DNA of 15,153 bases from Clostridiaceae bacterium. Lineage in GTDB: Bacteria > Bacillota > Clostridia > Clostridiales > Clostridiaceae. Under the pieces are notes generated by a model. It was not told where the DNA came from and did not search any database. It saw only the letters and a list, made by a program, of their open reading frames with translations. Each line of letters begins with the position of its first letter. Within the stretch, counting starts at the first letter, position 1. Made by a program: the position numbers and the translations under genes. The DNA is taken from positions 1 through 15,153 of the forward strand of contig CABIZX010000011.1 in the NCBI GenBank assembly GCA_902363375.1, written 5' to 3'. Shown here in pieces: positions 11,069 through 15,153 of this stretch.

Positions 11069-11207
11069 ACTTACACTTATTCATCATGCAATTCTATCCA
11101 ATATGCAGAAAAATATTCATACATTTATAATAATATCTAAATATACAGAAGAAATTTTCTTCAATTTGGATAAATCATGATTTGCTTTACTTTATTCGCA
11201 TTGAATT

Positions 11208-11236
11208 ATAATATCATTATTTTTATTTATTGTCAA
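11208..11236 (-). promoter_or_regulatory. Vegetative promoter of rpoBC
   Basis: On the minus strand a perfect TTGACA (11236-11231) is followed after 17 bp by TATTAT (11213-11208), a 5/6 match to TATAAT. The upstream DNA is extremely AT-rich and could act as an UP element. The expected transcription start is near 11201, giving a leader of about 200 nt before the rpoB ATG. Its place just downstream of the rplL terminator implies rpoBC is transcribed largely independently of rplJL. Housekeeping sigma-A recognition is inferred from the consensus match. Confidence 0.8.
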
Positions 11237-11389
11237 TATACATTAAACTTATTTTATTCATATTAATTTATTTAAATTATATGTGTAAATCATATAGATT
11301 TTTTCTATAAATAAAGAAATTTAAATTAGTTTATTGTATATATCTTTCTAAATTCATACTTTATATTTAAATTTCTTTTGTTACAAAAA
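11237..11389. other. AT-rich non-coding stretch between the rplL terminator and the rpoB promoter
   Basis: The gene-free gap from 10999 to 11435 holds, in transcription order, the rplL terminator, this very AT-rich segment, the rpoB promoter and the rpoB leader. Within this segment itself I see no open frame with a ribosome binding site, no stable hairpin and no repeat of note. It may serve as upstream A/T-tract DNA for the rpoB promoter. Confidence 0.5.
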
Positions 11390-11414
11390 TGGAGTACTTA
11401 ATTTAAGTACTCCA
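11385..11414 (-). terminator. Intrinsic terminator after rplL
   Basis: TGGAGTACTTA (11390-11400) and TAAGTACTCCA (11404-11414) are perfect 11-bp arms around a 3-nt loop. In the transcript the stem is followed directly by UUUUUGU (11389-11383). It begins 21 nt after the rplL stop codon. This is a textbook rho-independent terminator that ends or attenuates the rplJL transcript before the rpoB promoter. Confidence 0.88.
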
Positions 11415-11435
11415 CTATGTAAATCTATCGACTTA

Positions 11436-11801
11436 CTATTTTACTTCTACAGTAGCTCCAACTTCTTCAAGTTTAGCTTTCATGCTTTCAGCGTCTTCTT
11501 TGCTTACGCCTTCTTTAATTGTTTTAGGAGCTCCATCAACTATATCTTTAGCTTCTTTTAATCCTAATCCAGTTAATTCTCTAACTACTTTTATAACTTT
11601 TATTTTTCCAGCTCCAGCGTTAGTTAATACTACGTCGAACTCAGTTTTTTCTTCTGCTGCTGCTCCAGCAACTGCTCCACCTGCAACTGCTACTGGTGCT
11701 GCTGCACTTACTCCAAATTCTTCTTCACAAGCTTTAACTAGCTCGTTTAATTCTAAAACACTCATATCTTTTATAGCTTGAATTATTTCTTCTCTTGACA
11801 T
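11436..11801 (-). CDS. rplL: 50S ribosomal protein L7/L12
   Basis: L7/L12 is the acidic stalk protein present in several copies per ribosome, where it recruits and activates translational GTPases. It is 121 aa, the usual length. The N-terminal dimerisation and L10-binding helices ([24 protein letters not shown]) are followed by an Ala/Gly/Val-rich flexible hinge at about residues 32-51 and the factor-binding C-terminal domain with [10 protein letters not shown] and [16 protein letters not shown]. The ATG at 11801-11799 is chosen over an in-frame GTG at 11813, which lies inside the GGAGGTG Shine-Dalgarno itself. It follows rplJ by 74 bp with a small hairpin in the gap and is followed by a strong terminator, so it closes the rplJL unit. 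Confidence 0.97.
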   Translation of the reverse strand: MSREEIIQAIKDMSVLELNELVKACEEEFGVSAAAPVAVAGGAVAGAAAEEKTEFDVVLTNAGAGKIKVIKVVRELTGLGLKEAKDIVDGAPKTIKEGVSKEDAESMKAKLEEVGATVEVK

Positions 11802-11853
11802 TATAAAATGCACCTCCGAATTTTTTAATTATATTTTTATTTTCTCTACAGTT

Positions 11854-11871
11854 TCTAAATTGTTGTTTAGA
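11854..11871 (-). other. Small hairpin in the rplJ-rplL spacer
   Basis: TCTAAA (11854-11859) and TTTAGA (11866-11871) pair as a 6-bp stem with a 6-nt loop, starting 4 nt after the rplJ stop codon. There is no U-tract. It is weak, but sits where a processing or stabilising element could help make more L12 than L10. Chance is quite possible in AT-rich DNA. Confidence 0.3.
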
Positions 11872-11875
11872 TTTA

Positions 11876-12382
11876 TTACTCTGCTGCTTCTTGACCTTTT
11901 TTCTCTGCTATAGCATTTAATAAGTATGCTAAGTTTGAAAGTGGAGCTTTGAAGCTTCCAAGTAGTTTTGCAATAAGTACATCTCTTGATGGAATTGATG
12001 CGATCTCTTTAATTTGAGCTTCACCAAATAACTCACCTTGAATTACTCCTGCTTTTAATTGAAGTTTTTTATGATTCTTTGCAAAGTCATTTAAAACTCT
12101 AGCTGGCGCTGTTGGATCATCATATCCTAAAGCTATTGAAACTGGTCCTTGAAGATATTGATCTAATCCTTCAATTCCTAATTCCTTAGCAGCTAATGTA
12201 ACTAGTGTATTTTTATATACTCTATATTCAACACCTGCTTCTCTTAACGCTTTTCTTAATTGTGTATCTTCTTCAACGTTTAGTCCTTGATACTCACTAA
12301 GAACAACTCCTTGAGCTTTTTCTAACTTTTCTTTTATTTCAGCAACTTTTGCTTCTTTTAAAGATCTATTTTTACTTTGCAC
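11876..12382 (-). CDS. rplJ: 50S ribosomal protein L10
   Basis: L10 anchors the L7/L12 dimers to 23S rRNA at the base of the ribosomal stalk. It is 168 aa, typical for Firmicutes. The N-terminal RNA-binding domain shows [39 protein letters not shown] and [14 protein letters not shown]. The C-terminal helix that binds L12, [18 protein letters not shown], ends the protein. The start codon is GTG (12382-12380), supported by AAGGAGGTG at about 12391-12399 with 8 nt spacing; no ATG gives a conserved start. It is the first gene of the rplJL unit and is preceded by its own strong promoter and an L10 leader RNA. The L10(L12)4 complex is known in other bacteria to bind such leaders and repress the operon. 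Confidence 0.97.
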   Translation of the reverse strand: MQSKNRSLKEAKVAEIKEKLEKAQGVVLSEYQGLNVEEDTQLRKALREAGVEYRVYKNTLVTLAAKELGIEGLDQYLQGPVSIALGYDDPTAPARVLNDFAKNHKKLQLKAGVIQGELFGEAQIKEIASIPSRDVLIAKLLGSFKAPLSNLAYLLNAIAEKKGQEAAE

Positions 12383-12533
12383 TGTGTATCCACCTCCTTA
12401 CAGTTTTCACTGTATATTAAAAATTAAGGTCTCTCCGCAGACACGAAGAGACCAATAAAATCATTTATTAGCATCCTCGGTAGGTATCTAGTTACGCTTT
12501 TCAGCACCTACTGTCTACGGAATATATTCAACT
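12383..12533 (-). promoter_or_regulatory. L10 leader (ribosomal protein autoregulatory RNA)
   Basis: The leader before rplJ shows the conserved L10 leader layout. GTAGGT (12511-12506 in the transcript) pairs with ACCTAC (12485-12480), enclosing a GCT-GAAA-AGC mini-hairpin and an asymmetric internal segment, followed by CCGAGG. A terminator-like hairpin then precedes the rplJ ribosome binding site. In Firmicutes the L10-L12 complex binds this RNA to lower rplJL expression. The match rests on recognising conserved motifs rather than on a covariance search. Confidence 0.85.
12419..12453 (-). terminator. Attenuator hairpin at the end of the L10 leader
   Basis: In the transcript GGTCTCTTC (12453-12445) pairs with GGAGAGACC (12436-12428), 9 bp with one G-U, around an 8-nt loop. 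It is followed by TTAATTTTT. This looks like a rho-independent terminator placed about 35 nt before the rplJ start, and fits transcription attenuation by the L10 complex. The U-tract is interrupted, so leakiness is expected. Confidence 0.7.
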
Positions 12534-12539
12534 TTTTGT

Positions 12540-12568
12540 ATTATAACACATTAAATACTTTAATGCAA
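12540..12568 (-). promoter_or_regulatory. Extended -10 promoter of rplJL
   Basis: On the minus strand TTGCAT (12568-12563), a 17-bp spacer and a perfect TATAAT (12545-12540) form a strong sigma-A type promoter. A TGT directly before TATAAT gives an extended -10. The -35 begins 3 bp after the rplA stop codon, and the expected start is near 12533, which gives the L10 leader its full length. It lets rplJL be transcribed apart from rplKA. Confidence 0.82.
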
Positions 12569-12570
12569 GA

Positions 12571-13269
12571 TTAATCTAACACTTTTGTTGGATTAATTTT
12601 AACTCCTGGTCCCATAGTTGATGCTACAGTAACAGATTTAATGTATTGTCCTTTTGCTGCAGCTGGCTTAGCTTTAACAATAGCATCCATTAAAGTATGG
12701 AAGTTATCCATTAATTTTTCAGCTCCGAAAGACTTCTTACCAATTCCTACGTGAACTATAGCTGTTTTGTCTACTCTATATTCAACTTTACCAGCTTTAA
12801 TATCATTTAGAGCCTTCGCTACATCAAATGTAACAGTTCCTGATTTAGGGTTTGGCATTAAACCTTTAGGTCCTAACACTCTACCTAGTCTTCCAACTAC
12901 ACCCATCATATCTGGAGTAGCTACAACTACGTCAAACTCAAACCAGTTTTCTTTTTGAATTTTATCTACTAGTTCTTCAGCTCCAACGAAATCAGCTCCA
13001 GCAGCTTCAGCTTCTTTTGCTTTATCTCCTTTAGCGAAAACTAATACTCTAACAGTTTTACCTGTTCCATGAGGAAGTACTACTGCTCCTCTTACTTGTT
13101 GATCTGCATGTCTTGGGTCAACACCAAGTCTTACGTGAACTTCGATTGTTTCATCGAATTTAGCTTTTGATGTTTTTATTGCAAGCTCCATAGATTCTGC
13201 TGGTGTATAAAGAGCATTTCTGTCTATTAACTTAGCACTTTCTATGTAATTCTTTCCCATTTTAGCCAT
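12571..13269 (-). CDS. rplA: 50S ribosomal protein L1
   Basis: L1 forms the mobile L1 stalk of the large subunit, which guides the exit of deacylated tRNA, and is a translational repressor of its own operon. It is 232 aa, normal length. Hallmarks are [18 protein letters not shown] near the start, [40 protein letters not shown] in domain II, and the C-terminal MGPGVKINP. The ATG at 13269-13267 follows AAAGGAGGATG. The 56-bp gap to rplK holds an L1-type RNA operator that directly abuts this Shine-Dalgarno, so L1 can probably repress its own translation. Another such site lies upstream of rplK. Confidence 0.97.
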   Translation of the reverse strand: MAKMGKNYIESAKLIDRNALYTPAESMELAIKTSKAKFDETIEVHVRLGVDPRHADQQVRGAVVLPHGTGKTVRVLVFAKGDKAKEAEAAGADFVGAEELVDKIQKENWFEFDVVVATPDMMGVVGRLGRVLGPKGLMPNPKSGTVTFDVAKALNDIKAGKVEYRVDKTAIVHVGIGKKSFGAEKLMDNFHTLMDAIVKAKPAAAKGQYIKSVTVASTMGPGVKINPTKVLD

Positions 13270-13284
13270 TTTGCATCCTCCTTT

Positions 13285-13312
13285 GTGGTATTAACGGTTT
13301 TTGCCTCCCACC
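13285..13312 (-). promoter_or_regulatory. L1-binding operator abutting the rplA ribosome binding site
   Basis: The transcript reads GGTGGGAGGC, an A-rich loop, CCG, TTA and then ATACCAC, immediately followed by AAAGGAGG. The GTGGGAGG / ACCAC helix with an asymmetric internal loop copies the L1-binding site in 23S rRNA helix 77, where GGUGGGAGGC is paired with AUACCACC. L1 bound here would cover the Shine-Dalgarno of rplA. Resemblance is by motif; no structure was computed. Confidence 0.82.
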
Positions 13313-13325
13313 GAATTAATTGAAA

Positions 13326-13751
13326 TTACTCTTCGATTACTATTCCCATGCTTCTAGCTGTTCCAGCTATCATGCTCATAGCAGCTTCTAATGATGCAGC
13401 ATTTAAATCTGGCATCTTTAATTCAGCTATTTCTTTAACTTTAGCTGCTGAAACTTTAGCAACTTTTGTTCTGTTTGGAACGCCTGATCCACTCTCGATT
13501 CCAGCTGCTTTCTTTAATAATACTGCTGCTGGTGGAGTTTTTAGTATAAAACTAAATGATCTGTCTTGGTAAACTGTGATTACAACTGGTATTATCATAC
13601 CTGGTTGATCTGCAGTTTTTGCGTTGAATTCCTTACAGAATCCCATAATATTTACACCGTGTTGACCAAGTGCAGGTCCTACTGGTGGTGCTGGTGTTGC
13701 CTTTCCTGCAGGAAGTTGAAGTTTTATCATTCCTGTTATTTTCTTAGCCAT
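13326..13751 (-). CDS. rplK: 50S ribosomal protein L11
   Basis: L11 binds the GTPase-associated centre of 23S rRNA at the stalk base, takes part in factor-dependent steps and stringent response sensing, and forms part of the thiostrepton site. It is 141 aa, the standard length. The N-terminal domain shows [20 protein letters not shown] and [16 protein letters not shown], with the proline-rich segment intact. The C-terminal RNA-binding domain has [10 protein letters not shown] and ends in [12 protein letters not shown]. The ATG at 13751-13749 follows TAGGAGGTG. It lies 91 bp after nusG, with an L1-type operator in between, and 56 bp before rplA. The rplKA pair is a standard L1-regulated unit. 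Confidence 0.97.
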   Translation of the reverse strand: MAKKITGMIKLQLPAGKATPAPPVGPALGQHGVNIMGFCKEFNAKTADQPGMIIPVVITVYQDRSFSFILKTPPAAVLLKKAAGIESGSGVPNRTKVAKVSAAKVKEIAELKMPDLNAASLEAAMSMIAGTARSMGIVIEE

Positions 13752-13771
13752 GAGTTTACACCTCCTATATT

Positions 13772-13801
13772 GTGGTAAGCGGACTTTATAAGTCCTCCCA
13801 C
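13772..13801 (-). promoter_or_regulatory. L1-binding operator upstream of rplK
   Basis: The transcript reads GTGGGAGGACTT, ATA, AAGTCCGCTTACCAC. GTGG pairs with CCAC, then an asymmetric internal loop (GA against GCTTA), then GGACTT pairs with AAGTCC around an ATA loop. This is the same GTGGGAGG...CCG...ACCAC pattern as the site before rplA and as 23S helix 77. It ends 5 nt before the rplK Shine-Dalgarno (13759-13766), as expected for translational repression by L1. Confidence 0.82.
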
Positions 13802-13842
13802 TTAAATAGAATTAAGCCTTATGGACTTTATTCTACTAAGTC

Positions 13843-14379
13843 TTAAAGTTTTTGTATTTGATTAAAATCAAGTTCAACAGAGGTTTCTCTGCCAAACATG
13901 TTAACTAATCCCTTAATTTTATGTTTTTCTATAGATATTTCAGTGATCGATACAACAAAGTCTTCAAATGGTCCTGATATAACTTTTACTTGTTCTCCTA
14001 TTTCAACATCTACAGTTACTTGTTTTTCAACTATTCCCATATTGTGAATTTCATCTTCTGTTAAAGGTACAGGCTTTGATCCAGGACCTACAAATCCAGT
14101 AACCCCTCTAGTATTTCTAACAATATACCAAGAATCATCAGTCATAACCATCTTAACCATCACATATCCTGGGAATACTTTTCTTAATGTAACCTTTTCT
14201 TTTCCATCCTTGATTTCTACTTGTTCTTCCATAGGTACTTGAATATCATGAACAAATTCTTCAAGATTTCTATTTTCAATAGCTTTCTCAAGGTTAGCTT
14301 TAACTTTATTTTCATATCCAGAATATGTATGAACTACATACCATCTAGCTTTTTCTCCTGCCATAGTTACAGGGGCCAT
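13843..14379 (-). CDS. nusG: Transcription termination/antitermination factor NusG
   Basis: NusG is a universal elongation factor that binds the RNA polymerase clamp and influences pausing, termination and coupling. It is 178 aa. The NGN domain spans about residues 11-115, with ARWYVVHTYSGYENKVKANL, VFPGYVMVKM and VRNTRGVTGFVGPGSKP. The C-terminal KOW domain spans about 127-178, with IGEQVKVISGPFEDF and LVNMFGRETSVELDFNQI. The KOW hairpin reads FEDFVVSITEI, lacking the Gly common after FxxF in this motif. The ATG at 14379-14377 has GGGGG about 10 nt upstream; Met6 (14364) is a possible shorter start without a good Shine-Dalgarno. It follows secE by 31 bp, the usual secE-nusG pair. Confidence 0.96.
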   Translation of the reverse strand: MAPVTMAGEKARWYVVHTYSGYENKVKANLEKAIENRNLEEFVHDIQVPMEEQVEIKDGKEKVTLRKVFPGYVMVKMVMTDDSWYIVRNTRGVTGFVGPGSKPVPLTEDEIHNMGIVEKQVTVDVEIGEQVKVISGPFEDFVVSITEISIEKHKIKGLVNMFGRETSVELDFNQIQKL

Positions 14380-14410
14380 AATCTACTGTCCCCCTTACCT
14401 CCCTTTTAAA

Positions 14411-14635
14411 TTATTTAAAAATCAAATTAAAAAGGTTTTTAAAACCAGCATCTAACAAACCTACAGTTATTGCATAAAGAAGACAAAAGCATATTACAGC
14501 CGTAAGAGCTTTCTTAAGCTCATCTTTTGTAGGCCATGTTACTCTTTTAAATTCCGCTTTTAAGTCGATAAAAAACTGTATCAATTTCATTCGTTTTTTA
14601 GGTTTAATTGCTTTAACCTCAACTTTTTCAGCCAT
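14411..14635 (-). CDS. secE: Preprotein translocase subunit SecE
   Basis: SecE is the small essential membrane subunit that clamps SecY in the SecYEG channel. The protein is 74 aa from the ATG at 14635-14633, within the range for single-span Gram-positive SecE. A basic N-terminus (KAIKPKKRMK) is followed by the amphipathic helix FFIDLKAEFKRVTWPTKDEL, which contains the family signature VTWPT, and one hydrophobic span at about residues 43-62 (TAVICFCLLYAITVGLL). The start has GGGGATGTGA just upstream. A TTG nine codons further upstream is open but not conserved. It lies between rpmG (39 bp) and nusG (31 bp), the normal gene order. Confidence 0.94.
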   Translation of the reverse strand: MAEKVEVKAIKPKKRMKLIQFFIDLKAEFKRVTWPTKDELKKALTAVICFCLLYAITVGLLDAGFKNLFNLIFK

Positions 14636-14674
14636 AATTTTCACATCCCCAAAATATTTCAAGTCCTAAAAGAA

Positions 14675-14824
14675 CTATTTTGTTTCTTTATGAAGTGTAT
14701 GTTTGTGGCAGAATCTGCAGTATTTTTGCATTTCTATCCTGTCTGGATTATTCTTTTTATTTTTCATTGTGTTGTAATTTCTTTGTTTACATTCAGTACA
14801 TGCTAAAGTTATTTTAACTCTCAC
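14675..14824 (-). CDS. rpmG: 50S ribosomal protein L33, zinc-binding form
   Basis: L33 is a small 50S protein near the E site. The 49-aa frame starts at GTG (14824-14822) with AGGAGGTG at 14831-14838 and reads [19 protein letters not shown]..., ending in TLHKETK. Two CXXC pairs, Cys9/Cys12 and Cys36/Cys39, make it the zinc-binding (C+) form. Some bacteria also carry a cysteine-free paralogue used under zinc limitation; none is seen here. It is the first gene after the tuf terminator and heads the rpmG-secE-nusG unit, as in many Firmicutes. The non-ATG start and small size make it easy to miss. Confidence 0.95.
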   Translation of the reverse strand: MRVKITLACTECKQRNYNTMKNKKNNPDRIEMQKYCRFCHKHTLHKETK

Positions 14825-14919
14825 AATCTACACCTCCTAGTTTATGTGTATTTAATATTATTTATAAAACCAATAATTTTTCTTGATAATATATTGTTAA
14901 CTGCAATTGCTACTTAAAC

Positions 14920-14948
14920 AACTTATCACAACTTAGTGATTATGTCAA
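14920..14948 (-). promoter_or_regulatory. Probable promoter of rpmG-secE-nusG
   Basis: On the minus strand a perfect TTGACA (14948-14943) is followed after 17 bp by TAAGTT (14925-14920), a weak -10 (3/6) that has a TGA before it, giving an extended -10 character. The start would be near 14913, leaving a leader of about 90 nt. A competing candidate is described separately. Confidence 0.5.
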
Positions 14949-14970
14949 TTGTAAATAATTCCTTGCAACC

Positions 14971-14999
14971 ATTATACTATAAACCACCAAAGATATCTT
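14971..14999 (-). promoter_or_regulatory. Second possible promoter upstream of rpmG
   Basis: On the minus strand a perfect TATAAT (14976-14971) lies 17 bp after AAGATA (14999-14994), a poor -35 (3/6). It could be a second, tandem start for rpmG-secE-nusG. It overlaps the 10-bp palindrome AAGATATCTT (14990-14999). Confidence 0.35.
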
Positions 15000-15014
15000 A
15001 TTGAGTTTTCTTTT

Positions 15015-15042
15015 AAAAGGACCAGGTTTAGAACCCAGTCCT
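15015..15042 (-). terminator. Probable terminator after the upstream tuf
   Basis: In the transcript AGGACTGGGTT (15042-15032) pairs with AACCTGGTCCT (15028-15018) over 11 bp, including two adjacent G-U pairs, around a 3-nt loop, and is followed by UUU and then AAAAG. It starts 14 nt after the tuf stop codon. The stem is good but the U-tract is short, so partial read-through into rpmG is possible. Confidence 0.65.
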
Positions 15043-15056
15043 ATTTCAAATCTTGA

Positions 15057-15153
15057 TTATTCGATGATAGAAGTTACAACTCCTGATCCTACTGTTCTTC
15101 CACCTTCTCTGATCGCAAATCTTAATCCTTCATCCATTGCGATTGGAGTGATT
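15057..15153 (-). CDS. tuf: Elongation factor Tu, C-terminal fragment (second tuf copy)
   Basis: Only the last 31 codons and the TAA stop (15059-15057) are inside the window. They read [18 protein letters not shown] and end [13 protein letters not shown], the conserved end of EF-Tu domain III. Since the other tuf fragment at 1-85 is an N-terminus on the same strand, these are two distinct genes flanking the whole cluster as direct repeats roughly 14 kb apart. A probable terminator follows, so this copy likely ends an upstream transcript. Confidence 0.96.
   Translation of the reverse strand, partial: ITPIAMDEGLRFAIREGGRTVGSGVVTSIIE

Noticed and set aside
11044..11435. A hidden small gene in the gap upstream of rpoB
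   Set aside because: No frame with a start codon, Shine-Dalgarno and non-trivial composition was found; terminator, promoter and leader account for the gap.
13285..13801. rRNA fragments
   Set aside because: The GTGGGAGG...ACCAC matches are only about 30 nt each, lie directly before ribosome binding sites and are better explained as L1 operators mimicking 23S helix 77.

Overview
The window is an ordinary, highly conserved housekeeping locus of a low-GC Gram-positive bacterium. It holds the fused secE-nusG / rplKAJL / rpoBC / str (rpsL-rpsG-fusA-tuf) cluster, and every gene lies on the minus strand. AT-rich codon use, strong AAGGAGG-type ribosome binding sites, an L7Ae-like gene between rpoC and rpsL, the short clostridial form of S12 (125 aa), the L10 leader and two tuf genes all point to class Clostridia (Clostridium or Alkaliphilus-like). 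The genus cannot be fixed from this sequence alone.

Layout in transcription order (high to low coordinates): 3' end of one tuf (15153-15057) with a probable terminator; a promoter region; rpmG (L33, 49 aa); secE; nusG; an L1-type mRNA operator; rplK; a second L1-type operator; rplA; a strong extended -10 promoter with an L10 leader carrying a terminator-like hairpin; rplJ; rplL; a clear intrinsic terminator; a 437-bp gap with a near-consensus promoter and a roughly 200-nt leader; rpoB; rpoC; an inverted-repeat-rich leader; rplGB/ybxF; rpsL; a 128-bp spacer with a long stem-loop; rpsG; a 14-bp perfect hairpin; fusA; and the 5' end of a second tuf, which runs off the window at position 1.

Together the products make ribosome parts (L33, L11, L1, L10, L7/L12, S12, S7, a K-turn-binding L7Ae-like protein), translation factors (EF-G, EF-Tu twice), the beta and beta' subunits of RNA polymerase, the elongation factor NusG and the SecE translocase subunit. 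The coding content holds nothing exotic. The interest is in regulatory RNA: two separate mimics of the 23S L1-binding site, the L10 leader, separate promoters for rplJL and rpoBC, and several unnamed intergenic hairpins, including a three-segment mutually exclusive structure before rplGB. I found no mobile element, CRISPR array, tRNA, rRNA or new enzyme system.
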